Assembly: GCA_963978895.1 (NCBI GenBank)
Contig: OZ022246.1
Span: 2,454,988-2,518,987, forward strand
Reading direction: 5' to 3'
Source of the DNA: Erpobdella octoculata
Taxonomy: Eukaryota > Annelida > Clitellata > Hirudinida > Erpobdellidae
DNA length: 64,000 nucleotides
Below are positions 1 to 13,969 of this stretch, piece by piece. The position numbers and the translations under genes were made by a program. Position 1 is the stretch's first letter, and every line of letters starts with the position of its first letter. Below the pieces are notes generated by a model. The model searched no databases and was not told the DNA's origin. It saw nothing but the letters and a program-made list of their open reading frames with translations.

Positions 1-845
1 TAAAGGAATACTTTTTCATAAAAATTTATCGTAATAATTTAATAATGTAATTTCATGCTGTTTAAAAATATTTGGCATTGAAATACACACACATTATGTC
101 TATACTCGTAAGTTGAGATGTACTAAATATTTATGAGGTGAGATTGAACCTCGTCTCAAGTCAGTCTGTTTATAATAAAAATAAGACATTTCAGTTAGTT
201 TAAACTATTTATTACTATTTAATAATTTAAATAGCAGATTTAATAGTTTTATAAGATGAAGGAAATTGTATACACTTGATTCACTTGTATATTGTATACA
301 CTTGATTCACTTGAACAATGTCTTATAGCTCTTACAGACAAGAGGTGTGAAGAATTGAAATTTTATTCTTTAACATTCTCATCTGTTTCAATATCTATCC
401 TCTCAATATAATTGTATCCATATACCATCATACCATTTCGTTTCAATAATATCCAGTTTGTATACACACTTATAGTGCGTAGAAAACAAAACTTTGTTTT
501 CTTTTAAGGCGATTTTCTTTTCATTCCCATTCCAGGACTTCAACTAAATATTTTTCCTATTTGACTCTTATGGGTCTTACGGGATTCCATAGAAGTTCGA
601 TGCCATACACGATTTTACAATAGATGATATACTAGATACGTGAATACGATATATGCCTTGCTAAACTATGAGTCAAGATACTCTGCTTTACAAGTTTCTC
701 ATTCTAAGTAAAATAGCAACTTTATTTTACTTAATCCAAGCATCAAATTTCAAGCTCCAAAGTTAATATTTATTGTTTCAATATAATTAAAAAAACTGAT
801 AAAACTATTTCTCTCAATCAAGGTGCCAAGTGCTCGAGCTACAAC
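1..845. other. AT-rich flank upstream of GPCR A
   Basis: No coding signal was recognised. A 25-bp block containing GTATACACTTGATTCACTTG is tandemly duplicated at about 267-322. The 5' untranslated region and promoter of the GPCR that begins at 846 should lie in the right part, but no TATA or initiator motif stands out. Confidence 0.5.
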
Positions 846-3416
846 ATGGATGGCAACGTAACAATGCAAGTCATGTGGAAGCTGTCATCAACCTTGTTAC
901 TCGGCTCGGCTCTATCGCAGACGAGCCAGTCACCACCATTCCCATCACGATCACCGGAAACCACAGTAACCACAGAACTTCTTATCGCCTATCCAACTAT
1001 ATCCCTTTTTTCTGCTAGAGATCCAACGGCATTGGTTTCGGCGAGTTTCTTGCCGCCGAAGAAGAACAAGTTCACCATCGACCCAAACAACTTGATGGGT
1101 CGCATCGGTGCCCTGGTCATAACCCTGATGATCGCCTTCGGTTCGGCCGGTAACCTCCTGGTGTTGATAGTGATTTTCAAATGTCTACAGTTGAGAAAAT
1201 CTTACAACGTATTCATAGCTTCACTGTCGGCTACTGATCTGATATTCAACGTTACCATATTGCCGTATTATGCCGACAGCTACTGGCACAGAGAGTGGAG
1301 GTTCAGCTTGAAGTTCTGTCGGATCATAACCTTTGCGGCTACCATACTGGTCATGTGCTCGAGTCTTCACGTTGCTCTCATAGCTCTCAACAGGTTAAAG
1401 TTTGACGATATAAGTTTTAAATTTAATAAAAATGATTTAATCAACTAGTTGCATGATGTAAAACCATTTATTACATTATTGTAAAAACAATATCTAAATA
1501 AGCAGCGTCTTGTATAATACATTTCTAAACTAGAAATTTATATTTCTAGTTGTATATAATTTATTAGTTTTAATAAATAATAAACTATCAATTTTTATTA
1601 AATGAAATAAAAGAATAATCATTATTTTTTTAATTTAAATAAGTATATAATTAAATACAGGTATTTCTTAGTAGTTCAGGCACCCGTTTACTACAAGGTA
1701 TCTAAGAAATGGATACTTGCTCTGCAGATAGTTCTGGCATGGGGTCTGGCCACTGCCGCTGTTGCTCCTGGAACGTTCGGCTGGAATGCCGTAGTTGAAT
1801 ACACAGACCAGATGTCTCGCTGTACTTACGTTCGTTTGAAATCAATAGGATCTCTAGACATAATATTTATTTTCGGATTTGTCGTACCGTGCATAGTTGT
1901 CTTCGTCTGCTACACCCTCATCTGGGTGAAGACGAATAAAAGTCGACAGAGAATGAAATCGTACAATACTGCTTCTAAAGGTAAACCTTCCCAACAGTTA
2001 AAGCAAAATCAGCCGCAACTAAACCATCTAAATCTTAAACCAGTTACACGGCAGCAGGAGGAACAGCCACCACATTGCAGTCAGTTTCTCGACCCACCAC
2101 GATCTACAAAGCAGAACTTCAAGCTGCGTCAGAATTCTGATACCGAGTACCAATCGGTACCCTCATACATTAAGAGAGTAGACTCAAATGATTCATGGCT
2201 GGACACCGCCGTCGAGAATTCACCGAACAACGACCAGAGGTTACAGTCTACAAATCCCCCAACAACAACAACGTCCCAACAGCATGACTTTTTATCGGTT
2301 CCAAAATCGAAATTCCAGCTATATTCTACTGGAACGATGCCTGAGAAGATTATAAGAGATAAAGTACTGTGGAAACATCCAGTAAATAATGATGAGGGAC
2401 GATTCATAGAAAACTTAATTTCTTATGGCGACAAGAAATTGCTGTCCGATTTTCGTCACAGCTGGCCAGTGATGTGCAATGATAATTCACAAAGGTCCGT
2501 TTCTCTATTGTCCGAGGATGATGATGATGATGAGTCTTTTAGAAGTCTAAAAAAGAAAGAACAGCCAGGACGTTGTTTAGATGCAAATGTTCTAAAAACA
2601 AATGAAAAAAATATTTTAAAAAATAAAGTTCAAAGAAACAATCGTTTAGAATTTAAAATTAAAAATAAAAACTTTTATGAAAAAATGAAAGATGAGTCCA
2701 GCCTGGAATTCCATCTTCACGTGGATGATGAAACCGAGGCCCAAGTTTTTTTTATTTCGAGAAACAATTGGTTCAGCGAACCAAGGTTATGCTTCAGGAA
2801 TGGTCGTAAAAAGTTTGAAGAAGTTGTACGGCCGGCTGAGGATGAGCAAAACGACGACGAAACACTTTCCAGAAGTTGTCCGAGTGAAATCGCCGATGAT
2901 TCCAACAGAAGAACTTTTCCGACTGAAAGTCCTGCATTCACAAAAAAAGAAGAAAAGGAAAATCATTTTGTGTGTAATATAGTCGATGCGACAAGACGTG
3001 ACGAGAAAAAATTACCAACCAAGTCGGAAAGGAACAAAAAGCGGATGAAGAAGAAAGCTGTTTATTCGTCGTGTTCCAGTAGCGAAATCCAGAAAAACTC
3101 GAGCACGAATTTTCGCCATGGCTCTAAAAAAAGAAAGAAATCGACACAAATAATACTGGTAATCTTTCTGGCCTTCACGTTTACGTATCTGCCGTTCACC
3201 GTACTGAAACTGGCCGACAAAGAGGCACTGTGGGACAGGAACTGGTACATGACCGGATCGCTGTGCTTCTGGGCAGGCTCCTGCCTCAATCCTTTCATCT
3301 ACGGAGCCATGAACAAACAGTTCAGACTGGCTTACTTCAAAATCTTGAAGTCGATCGCTTCAGTAGTCTGCTTCGATGGGTGGAAAATTGCTTCGTTTTG
3401 TAGACGAAGGAAATGA
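846..3416 (+). CDS. Rhodopsin-family GPCR A (NRY-motif, moody/Tre1/melatonin-like), two exons
   Basis: Predicted seven-transmembrane receptor of 767 residues at the plasma membrane. Exons are 846-1393 and 1661-3416; the GT-AG intron 1394-1660 splits the Arg codon of the NRY motif (residues 182-184), which replaces the usual DRY. Visible class A landmarks are GN in TM1 (102-103), the Asp of LSATDL in TM2 (131), the TM3 Cys (158), TM5 near 250-275, TM6 from 677 and NPFIY in TM7 (Asn 726). The N-terminus has a hydrophobic signal-like stretch (about 7-25) and an NVT glycosylation site. Between TM5 and TM6 lies a very long third intracellular loop of about 400 charged, Ser-rich residues. NRY is typical of melatonin, moody and Tre1 receptors, so that clade is my best placement; the ligand is unknown. 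Its paralog lies at 19187-21418 on the same strand. Confidence 0.88.
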
Positions 3417-5790
3417 TATGATATGCCTATTTTAAGATATCGCATTTGCATATTAATTATTATTATTATTATTTATGCTAGAAGCACAAAAAAGTTGTTG
3501 TCTTATCAATATTCAAGTATGTAAATAATGTTTCATTTTTTGCTATTGCAACAGCGACGAGACTGAATCAAGCAAACATTTTACAGAAATTAAACAAAGC
3601 GTCTGTGTTCATTGCATTTTTTAAATTTCAGTGCAAATTATATGCAAATTTAAGGTCCACAAATTAAACAACCAAAACGGTTAAACGACAAACGCGCTCC
3701 CAGAAAAGCAAAAAAAAGCAGCAAATCTGCTTGTTGGCTTTGAAATGTTCACAAAAACGATATATAAAACAGCAAACATTAATTTTTAGCCTTTAGGCTT
3801 GATGCCTTTTGTAAACTTTATAATTTCAAACTAACAGCAGAACGACTTGCTCTTGTAAAAACTGATATAAAACAAGTAAGCAGTGAAAACACTTTGTACA
3901 AACTAGTCTAAATATTTATTTATTTTCACTATAAATCGAAAATATTTAATTAAATTTATTTATTTTCACAATAAATCGAAAATATTTAATTAAATTAAAT
4001 CTAGCCATGGAAAAATCCGAAATTAAACATGTATGCAACATTTCAAAATGATTAGATAACGGAAAAGGGTTCAAAATTGTGAAATTAAAAATAGTCCGAT
4101 TCATGGGACCGATTAACGTGCGAAGACTAGTAAAAAAGTAAATTTAGCAGAGAAACAGACTTTCAAAACTATAAAATAACAATATTAAACACAGCAAACA
4201 ATAATTTTTAGTTAAAAAATATTCCAGTATTGATAGTGAAACTTAACATAGTTGAAAATTTTTAGGTTTGATTGGAATAGTCATGGGTTCGTTCGGGTTA
4301 GGTTAGTTACGGGTAAGACAAAATTAGGGTTCAGTTCGGTAAGATTCGGTGATAAGTAAGATTCGAGTTCGGTCTGTTCGGTTCGGATCGGGTTCTGTTC
4401 GGTTCCAATCACTAAGTTTGTTTCTCGAAAGTAAACAACATCAAAGGTAAGAATGGTAAAACGTGTCTCGTTAAGACATTCCTCTGAACTGAAACTCGCA
4501 TAGTAAGTAGCACTAGTTTTTTTTTGGCCCGTTGAATAGTTTAAAAATGACTAAATTCACCAAAAACAAAAATATTTTTTGACATTTAATTAAATATTAG
4601 GTAGTACTAGCGTGTGATATTGATGTGTCAAACCTATTTCTTCTCGACTCTACAACTCTTTCTTTATTAAATCTAATTAATTTTCTTCATTAAATCTAAT
4701 TAACTTTCTTCATTAAATCTAATTAATTTTCTTCATTAAATCTAACTAATTTTCTTCATCAAATCTAATAAATTCTTAGTCTAACTACCCAGACAGATAT
4801 AATAAATATTCTATTGAGTTTACAATTACTGTCACCCCGTCGTCATACCTCGGAAAGAAGAATCCAGAGTCAAAGGAAATCTTGTCCTCCTCTCCTCGTG
4901 GTCAAAGAAAGTTATTTTTCTTACAGCATAATTTGTTTAGTACAGTGAATTTTATGACCACCAGATAACAATCAAACTCATTGTTTTTAGTTATTTTGCA
5001 GGTGATTTTTGCTTGATCATGGGGACTGGTAGGTTTATTTAAATTTTGAATTTGGTTGACCTTGCGATGAAAAGTTTTGTTGCAAAAGGTACCCGAAGAA
5101 GGTGACATGTACATTTTAATTCAACAAGTGCAAATTTCGCCGGCAAGATTAAAAGATTGAACGAGCAAGAGGTCATGCATCAGGAAAAAATATTTGCATG
5201 TTGAAATGAATATTTTAAATTTGCTAACAAAATAAAGTGACCATCTGGAAATAGGGTTGTGGTCATTTTGTGCTGATGGTCGGGTGTCCCAGTGTATTGA
5301 GAGCGCTCGATACCTTTCTATCTACCTCGAAGCTCTTTTATTCCTCAAACATTTTTGCTGCCCCTCCTGTCGTTGACACTGAGCTTGCGGCTGATGGCTC
5401 AGCTACGGGTTGTCAAGACTGTTGCCATCTCAATCTGCTTCCTGGTGAAAACGATGAGCCATTGCTTCAGGGAGAGGTTGACAGATCTCTCATGTTGGAA
5501 ACGACTGATGGAGTTGTGGTTTCACTGTCTACGGATGAGAGTGTAATGGTACTAATGATGCTCCCGAATCGCTGGAAGTTAATTGTTCTCCTCATTTGTT
5601 GTACAATGATTACGCAGCGAAGACGAAAGAAATAGATCTTATTTTTATGGGTGGCCGCAGAATATTTCACAGGGGGAGGCAAAATATTTTTAGTAATGTT
5701 TTCAATGTAGATTTTCCGAATCTATTTTAAAATAACTTTTAAACGGATTAGAAATCAACTCAACGTAGCACACGTATCGCATATATACAA
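3417..5790. other. Intergenic AT-rich stretch with small tandem duplications
   Basis: No gene was recognised. A block of about 48 bp (ATTTATTTATTTTCACWATAAATCG core) is duplicated at 3910-3998. Around 4290-4410 there is a run of GTTCGG/GGTTCGG motifs. A 23-24 bp unit built on ATTAAATCTAATTAATTTTC repeats about five times at 4655-4770. An open frame at 5270-5635 (121 codons) matches no family I recognise and may be chance. Confidence 0.5.
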
Positions 5791-5799
5791 TATACATAC

Positions 5800-5832
<33 letters not shown>

Positions 5833-6118
5833 AATTTTAGAAAATATTTTAATCTATACATTTCCCTTGAAAAAGGACCTAATTGCATCTTAGCAATAGA
5901 TCTGGAAAGCGACCGGGAGCGCGAGAGCAAGCTGGAAGGAAACCGGATCGAGAGAAAAACGATAGAAAAACCTCCAAAAACCCCTAGCATTGTACATTCG
6001 ATTGCTCTTCAAAATTGATATTAATATTTTTAAATTGTCATAATTTTGTACATTAAAATTTAATTAAAAAACCAAAATAAGTTATATGGCAAAATAACGT
6101 TTGCTGGGTCAGCTAGTA
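5790..6118 (-). repeat. Short interspersed element, left arm of an inverted pair
   Basis: Read on the minus strand it starts TACTAGCTGACCCAGCAAAC, runs through a CTCTTGCTCCCGTTTCC-like block and ends in TA repeats. A second copy in opposite orientation lies at 6416-6960, so the two face away from a 300-bp spacer. Related copies with the start CTAGCTGGGTTACCCGG occur at 22261 and 46078. The ends resemble short elements associated with non-LTR retrotransposons; the class is my inference. Confidence 0.6.
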
Positions 6119-6415
6119 CAATATAAATAATTACTTTTATGTTTATAATTTTTAATGTTCTTTTTTGTTATTTATTTAATGTTAAAATCTCGATTTCAAT
6201 ATTTAGCCTCAAGTATTTACCTTTACCTATTATTGTTTTTCTGTAGCCCTAATGATGACAATCTTGTCGAAATTGGCCAGTTGGCTATATAAATAAATGT
6301 TTAAAAACGATAATTCGTATGGTCTCAAAAGACGTCGTTTAGAGAATTTCTGCAAAAAAGTTGTACACCTGATATGTAATGTTGCGTTCTAAAGAGCATG
6401 TATTGACGAAATTTT
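6119..6415. repeat. Spacer with Penelope-like terminal motif
   Basis: Between the two inverted arms lies a segment containing CTAATGATGACAATCTTGTC followed by GAAA, then TATAAATAAATG. A hairpin flanked by an (A/G)TGATGA-type box and GAAA resembles the degenerate hammerhead-type motif found in terminal repeats of Penelope-like elements. No reverse transcriptase frame is seen next to it. Confidence 0.3.
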
Positions 6416-7160
<745 letters not shown>

Positions 7161-7940
7161 TAAAGTCATATAATGAAAAGAAAAGAAAATATGCACAAAA
7201 CTAAAAGTCACATAAAATATTCTTCCCACTCTATACATACCCGTTTCTAACCATAATATTTTGGTTTTACGCATTACGAAATATGATCTACAATCAACTC
7301 CAAACCAGTCAGCGAAACAAGACCACAAACATCAAACAACCAATGCTCATTCATACATTCAATCATCTGTAGGTCTATTTTTTTCTTCGTCTTTCAGTGA
7401 TGTTAATATTGTCCACTAAGTGAGAAAACCGTAGTTGCGGATCGGTCTCTTCATCAGCTCTGTCGACAGCTATCTTTACTTCTTCTATTTTTTCTGAAGC
7501 CGTGAGTTCAACTGTGACTATTGGAGGAATGGACTTGTCAACTTTCTCTGCTACAACGTTCTGTGAAAGAGGATTCTTTTCTTGTAACATCCGGAAAACA
7601 TTGATATGATTGTCATCAACTACTTTATTTGTTGTATTTATTTCTTCGCCACGATTCTTCCTTGTCCCTAATTCATACAAAGTAAGGACGTGCGGAAATA
7701 TATATATATCTGTTTTTCTGTTGCATTTTCCTATAAAAGAACATAATTGCACCTCATTTTTTTCCAAAATAACTTTTTAAAAATATTTAAAAAAATATTC
7801 TAAATAGCCTAGGACCTATCCTCAAACATACCAAATGTACACAAAAAATTTATATATTCATTCGGAGGAGTTCAATTTCAAACACTATGACACGTGATTT
7901 ATATACATATATATATATATATATTTTTTTTTTCTTTTTT
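7161..7940. other. Unassigned stretch with one open frame on the minus strand
   Basis: A 130-codon minus-strand frame at 7375-7767 is lysine/glutamate-rich (contains SQNVVAEKVDKSIPPIVTVE) and lies next to Penelope-like sequence. It could be a leftover of a mobile-element leader protein. I recognise no domain, and there is no splice or polyadenylation support. Confidence 0.25.
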
Positions 7941-8102
7941 ATAATAGTTTATAGTCTTTTACACCAGGTGTTTTAAGACTGAAATGGCTGTATGTAGGAA
8001 GCACCTAAGTACTTCCTGTCGTGGATCATAATTTGTTCTTTTTAACTTTTCCCTCCTCCTTTCTCCAGGCTTGGGACTGGCTTGCAAATGCAAGGCGGAG
8101 TA
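7941..8102 (+). repeat. SINE-like repeat, copy 1
   Basis: About 160 bp starting ATAGTTTATAGTCTTTTACA and ending GGCTTGCAAATGCAAGGCGG. Further copies are at 30380-30545 (minus), 42903-43078 (plus) and 44893-45003 (minus). All share a CCAGGTGTTTTAAGAC-like head, a GTGGATCATAATTTG middle and a GCAAGGCGGAGT tail. The common fixed 3' end is typical of SINEs or MITEs. A TA/GTA microsatellite follows at 8103-8218. Confidence 0.7.
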
Positions 8103-8127
8103 CAGATATATATACATATATACGTAC

Positions 8128-8158
<31 letters not shown>

Positions 8159-8397
8159 CATATATACGTATATATATACATATATACGTATATATATATA
8201 TGTATATTTATATAAAAACAAATAGACATACAATGTATTTCTCATTGCTCATGTTCAATAACATAAACATGTTAACATTATTTTTGTCAGAGAAAGAATT
8301 ATAAACTAAAAAAAGGTTAAAATTATTTTTTCTCTATGAGAATCAGATAAAAAGCGTTGGCAAGAAAAGCCTTGTTATTCACCGTAAAGTCTTTGCA

Positions 8398-9504
8398 ATG
8401 AATCAGTCAGGTTATAATGCCAATAATCTCAACGAACAAAGAAAAAAAGGTCTTTTTTGTGATGGTGTCATTGAAGCGGCTGGGGGGGGCAAAACTTTCC
8501 TGTACACAAAAATGTTATTGCCGCAGTGGCGCCACAAGTTTTGTCTATGTTTGATTCAAATTCATTTGTCAGCCTACCTTCAGTTGATGGAAATGTTGTT
8601 GAAACATTACTTGACTATATTTATACGGGTCAACTTACAATGATTTTCACTCGCAATAAAAATGCAGATTTGGTTGTCAACGAATTAAAAACAACAGCTG
8701 AATTATTTGGATTAAATATCAATCCAAACACTAATGTACAAAACAATTTATCAAAACATAGGCTTGGAGCTGATCACAGCGTAAAGAAAAACATAATTCC
8801 ACAAAGTTATCCAGCTGTATCAAAAGAAATAATTGAACCCGTGCTAACATCAACTTTAGCTGTAATTGAAAAAACAATTAAAAAAGAAATGCTTATTCAA
8901 GCTAGTGTTTCTGAGCATGGAGACATTGTAAGGATTGGAAAGAAAGATGAAAGGACATTCAAGTGTCAATATTGTGACATCTTTGATGAAACACATGCTC
9001 ATTCACACTGCTAAAAAATCTTACAAATGTCAGCAATGTGGAAAAGCTCTCGCTTCTAAGCAATGTTTAGAAATACATTTGAGAACACATTCTGGTGAAA
9101 AGCCATACCAATGTCCGTTTTGTGATAAATTCCTTACACAGAAAATACATTTAAAGGGCCACATAAAAAGATATCACGCTGGTGGTGAATCCCTTTTACG
9201 GAACATGCAATTAGGGCAACATATGAAAACTCATAATGACGATGCCGCATACAAATGCAAGTTTCGTGGATTATTTCTTTCTCCTGAGGATAGTTTAAAA
9301 ATACACTTGAAAATCCACGCTGGTGATACACCCTACAAATGCCAGCTGTGTGGAAAATTTCTTACTACTAAGCATGGTTTAGAAATACACATGAAAAGTC
9401 ATACTGGTAAAAAACCAATCAGTTGCCAGCATTGTGAAAATTCGTACCATTATAAGAAAGATTTATACTCACATTTGAATTCTTACTTTTCTGAAAACGT
9501 TTAA
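8398..9504 (+). pseudogene. BTB/C2H2 zinc-finger gene, intronless and frameshifted
   Basis: Encodes, in three successive frames, the pieces of a BTB-zinc-finger transcription factor. The first BTB part (LFCDGVIEA, ends near 8500) breaks at a run of eight G (8492-8499). The rest of the BTB domain (HKNVIAAVAPQVLSMF, then LLDYIYTGQL) runs in another frame to 8953. A second break falls inside the first finger (CQYCD, 8965-8985). Later fingers read CQQCGKALASKQCLEIHLRT, then CPFCDKF, with one finger having CKFR instead of CxxC and another lacking its first half. The absence of introns, two frame breaks and damaged fingers indicate a retrocopy or decayed gene. If the G-run is a sequencing error, at least one break remains. 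Confidence 0.7.
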
Positions 9505-10118
9505 AAATGTTATCAAGGATCAGACGAGACCCGGTGTTTTCAAAAACAACACTTGCGCTGAAATAACAAACAAACAAACAACCAAACAGCCAACATTGCA
9601 AGTTAGCATAAGCGTTGTAATAAAATTAAAATGAAAAAATTAATTGAAAAACTTTGAACTACCACTACAGCCATCTTTTCTCTTCATTTTTTCTCTCTTC
9701 TTCTTCTCATTTTCTTCATTTTTCTCTCTCTCTCTCTCTAAGTTACAATGTCAGCACAGTCAACTTCTCTTTTTTCACTCTACTGCAGAGTTAGATATTT
9801 AAGAGCCGACAATGGCTTTTAGCTATAGTATTTGATGCTAGGATAGTGTCCATAATCTTTTTCTAATAAGAAAATTTCTGTTTTGTATTACTAGGTAAAG
9901 GTTGTTTTTTAATTTTACCCACTTTTATTTAAACTGACTTCTTTTGTCTCTGTCGATCTCTCTTTCAAATTTTTGAATTGGTTTTTTTACCAGTTTTCAG
10001 ACTACTTTTAGAACTTTGAAACTTTCAGTATAGACTTAAGCCACCTACGAAAATATATTCAATCATTTCCAAAGTGATTTACACTGGCTACCAATGAGAT
10101 TACAGTTTTACCTGCCAC
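9505..10118. other. Non-coding, CT-rich stretch
   Basis: No gene is seen. CT-rich simple sequence occurs around 9680-9745. The AT-rich tail just after the zinc-finger pseudogene (near 9620-9650) could be a remnant poly(A), but it is not clean. Confidence 0.4.
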
Positions 10119-10354
10119 CCGTACACACATACATACATACATACATACATACATACATACATACATACATACATACATACATACATACATACATACATAC
10201 ATACATACATACATACATACATACATACATACATACATACATACATACATACATACATACATACATACATACATACATACATACATACATACATACATAC
10301 ATACATACATACATACATACATACATACATACATACATACATACATACATACAT
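10119..10354. repeat. (ACAT)n tetranucleotide microsatellite, about 58 copies
   Basis: Nearly perfect ACAT array of about 235 bp. It opens long frames on both strands that are not genes. Confidence 0.97.
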
Positions 10355-10772
10355 TTTTATATATTAGCTATTTGCTATAATGTACGTTGTTTATACGTGG
10401 TTGCGCATTTAGCACGTGCGGCAGCACACGCACGGACACATTGACTCTCTGGACGAATGGGTCGCCACATGACACATCCATTGAATTTCTGGTCTCGGCA
10501 ACTATACACACCGATGAAAATAAAAATGAAAAATATGCGTGGAACCAAAAAGAAGACGGGCTGTTGTTTTTGTTGTCATGAGGAGGAGTGGGCGTGGTTA
10601 TTCCGTTTCCTCTCATCCCATAGAACATAAACAACCGAAACTGATAGTTAACATTTTACAAGTTCTTTGCTTTTCGTCTCTCTCTATTGCGCGGCTACAG
10701 TTTTAATTGCAAATGTTTTTGTTTGATCAACGATGTGTTTAAATAGCTACCAAGTCATTTCGATGTGATGCT

Positions 10773-10813
10773 ATGATGACCATCGGCTCTGCTACTATAC
10801 GTGAAAATCTCAG
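10773..10813 (+). other. Possible isolated first coding exon
   Basis: ATG followed by 13 codons (MMTIGSATIRENL plus two bases) ends exactly at a consensus donor, CAG|GTGAGT, at 10811-10819. No downstream partner exon was found in the next 8 kb on this strand, so this may be a small orphan exon, a non-coding RNA exon or chance. Confidence 0.2.
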
Positions 10814-10819
10814 GTGAGT

Positions 10820-13265
10820 TATGATTTATATTTTTTTTTATAGCTAAACTATTTATTTTAAGCGGTTAATTGATCTACCGACTACGCCATCATAGCACTG
10901 TGTGACAGTAATGCAATGTCTTTCAAGTGTTTTATTCTAATAAATGAATTTATTAATTTCCTTCCACCAAATTTCTGTTAATTTCCCGCCTTTCCCTTCC
11001 GACGTAAACAAGAACTAAATCATAATATTTTTTCGTGAGAAAATGGCACCCCCTCTCTCTCTTTGCTTCCATCGCTTCCTCCGCTCCTCCTCTCTTTCTC
11101 TCTCCCGTTTTCCCTTTTTTCTCTCCACTCTTCCTCCATCACCATTGCCACCCACCTTGTTTCTTCCCTATCTAACTCCCTGTTTGTCTCTTTCTCCAAT
11201 GTATTAAAAGCGAGCACAATCTGCAATGAGATATTCCATTAAGAAGTCTCCGCATGTGTGTAACAAAACTCTTCGCATAGCGATGCCAATTAAAAATATT
11301 TTCTTTTTTTTTATACGCACAATTATCTAATCGGAAACTGTTGAAAAGATATAAAAAAAATACAGACTTTATTGCTGTTTTTCATCACCCAATCCTATGG
11401 CGATCAGAAAAAGTTGTTTATTACAAACACATCACTCCATATTGCAATCTGTAGCCACTCTCTTTCTTTGACTGGTTTTTAATATTGCTGTCGGTATCTT
11501 TTAATCTGTCTCGTTTCCTCTTAATATTTCTCAATGGCTATTTATATATCTTTCAATCTGACTGTCTTTTATTATTTTTATTTATTTTCTTCCATTGTTT
11601 TTTAATCGCTCTTCATTATGTATTACTGCATCATTACGACTACCACAAACTCCTAATAAGTCATTACCACCACCACCACTGCCAGACCCCACAAACAGCT
11701 TGCACTTTCACCATTTGCACAAACAGCTTGCACTTTCACCATTTGCACAAACAGCCTGCACTTTCACCATTTATGATGTTCTAATTGTCATCGACGCTTG
11801 GTAGCATACTAATCGAAGTGACAAACACAATCTAACGGTTCATACCCGTTTTTCATATCATCCCCATCAGTCTTCGTTTTGCTATCGAAAGCAAACCATC
11901 AACCACTCCACCTGTATTACGTCAAATTTATCCACTCGGCTTCTCCACCGGCACCGTCGATATTGTCATAGATATCCTATGAGCAGCTGGCCTGGCAACC
12001 CGCTCCTCTCCCTGTGAGATGGAGAAATTATTTTGTCATAAATCATCATATCTGTCAGGAGTCGAAAGGAGGTGTGTTTGTTTTGCATATTATCCGCCTC
12101 TAAAGATAGCCACTGCGGAGTATTTCTTGTTGAGCCACAAAAGTAAATAAATGAATGGATGAATTAAATAATTAATTAATACAAAATAAATATATTTATT
12201 TATTTATTTATTTATATACAAATGAATAATCGACCACCTTTAAAAGATACTTAAAGCCATGAAAAGACTTTAAGTGTGTAGTTTTTGCTGTGGTCGAGAT
12301 TAGTGGCTGTTAGTCGTACCCTCTCGGGTTGTTTATTGTTGTGAAAATAAACATCCGGTGTTTACTATGTCATCGTGATTAACGTTGCTGACGAGTTTCA
12401 AAGTCAAGAAGAACTCAAAAAATATGATTTAAGAGGGTATAGCGTTGTTGAACCGGCAAGTATGTTTTTGTGAGATGATGTGACTCTTCCTTTGAAAAGA
12501 GTAAATAAATATTAAATACATTCGAAACAAAACCTGATATATAGGACCAATGTCGACGCAGAGGTAAAAAGATTAGGAATTCGATGAAAGAATTAAGACC
12601 ATGAACCAAAACCAGTTGTTAAAAACCAATCAAGAAATAATTTTTTATGCCAATTTTTCATAGAGGTTTTTTTAGCTCTATGGAATTCTCGAGAATTCTA
12701 ACAAATTTTCCAGAGTTATTTTGCGAGGAGCGTTTTCTGACTTTTTTTGAGTTTAAAGATCAAAAAATTCAATAATTTCTCGTGTACAATATGACTTAAG
12801 TTGACCAGGTGTCATTGAGGTTTTCTCAAAGCCTGGATGGATGGATGGATGGATGATGTCTCAAAGTTGTTTTAGGTACTGCCACGAATTCTGATAACAA
12901 CTAAAACTTAAGGTTGCAAAAAATGACAACAAGCTTAGTAAGGACTTTTAATATTTCAAAAAAATATAAAAATGCAGTACTCGTTCCCAGTTCCGACAAA
13001 CTGGGATTTCAGAAGTAAAAGCTTCCTTGCTCAGTACCTTAGACGCCTTTGTCAGTCCCCCTCCTAAATTTCCCTTTTGCGGTTCTTGAGAAATGCTGTG
13101 CAAACATTGTAAATAGTGAAGATCATCATGTTGTTTTATAATTAAAAATTCATGTAACTATGATGGTATTTTAGTCTTTCTGCTATGTCTGCAGTCTGCA
13201 CGTTGGCAACTGAATTTGAAACGTGCAGAACCACGTCCAGTTGCAAAAACAGTCGGTATCATTCC
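10820..13265. other. Long non-coding stretch
   Basis: No gene was recognised. A 28-bp unit (CAAACAGCTTGCACTTTCAC core) is present three times in tandem at 11691-11771. ATTT repeats occur at 12185-12215 and GGAT repeats near 12835-12855. A CT-rich run lies at 11050-11110. Confidence 0.5.
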
Positions 13266-13269
13266 ACTG

Positions 13270-13505
13270 GTCAGGATGGATGGATATCATGGTAGGTGCC
13301 ATGATGGATGGATGATATCATGGTAGGTGTCAGGATGGATGGATGATATCATGGTAGGTGTCAGGATGGATGGATGATATCATGGTAGGTGCCAGGATGG
13401 ATGGATGATATCATGGTAGGTGCCAGGATGGATGGATGGATGATATCATGGTAGGTGTCAGGATATATGGATGATATCATGGTAGGTGTCAGGATGGAAG
13501 AATCA
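13270..13505. repeat. 31-bp minisatellite, about seven copies
   Basis: The unit is built on GGATGGATGATATCATGGTA plus GGTGYC. The ATATCAT core is palindromic. Copies differ by a few substitutions and by one extra GGAT. Confidence 0.9.
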
Positions 13506-13969
13506 TGCCATGATATATGGCATGATGGATAATAAATGGAATATGGCATAAAATGCCACAATGGATTCGCTTTTCTCTCCATAGACCGGTGTTTTATTGA
13601 CAAAATATCTCAATTTAATTGTGTACAAAACGTTAAAAATAAAATATTGCATTTCTCTGCATCGTTTACTTATAATAATTGGCCAATTGTATCAATTATA
13701 AATTTTCGTTTTATCATTATTTTTGCAGCGAACTTTTAAATTGAATTAGTTGTAATATTAGATTTTTTTTATGTTTTTCAGATTGTTTAAAAAAATAATT
13801 TATTCAAATTTATCAAAAGAAAATAATTCTTGTATTTATTAAAAGATTTCAGTTAGAACTGGTAGTACAAACAAATGTTATTGTTATTGTTATTATCTTT
13901 TGGATGTTTGCAAATTTAAAACATTAAGATCTTGGTTGATCTGTCAGTCGTTTCCTGCTAGATTATTTG

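Noticed and set aside
5270..5635. 121-codon open frame (MLMVGCPSVL start)
   Set aside because: No domain, no paralog in the window and no splice or polyadenylation context; chance or mobile-element debris cannot be separated.
10059..10444. Open frames of YVCM or HTYI repeats
   Set aside because: They are translations of the ACAT microsatellite.
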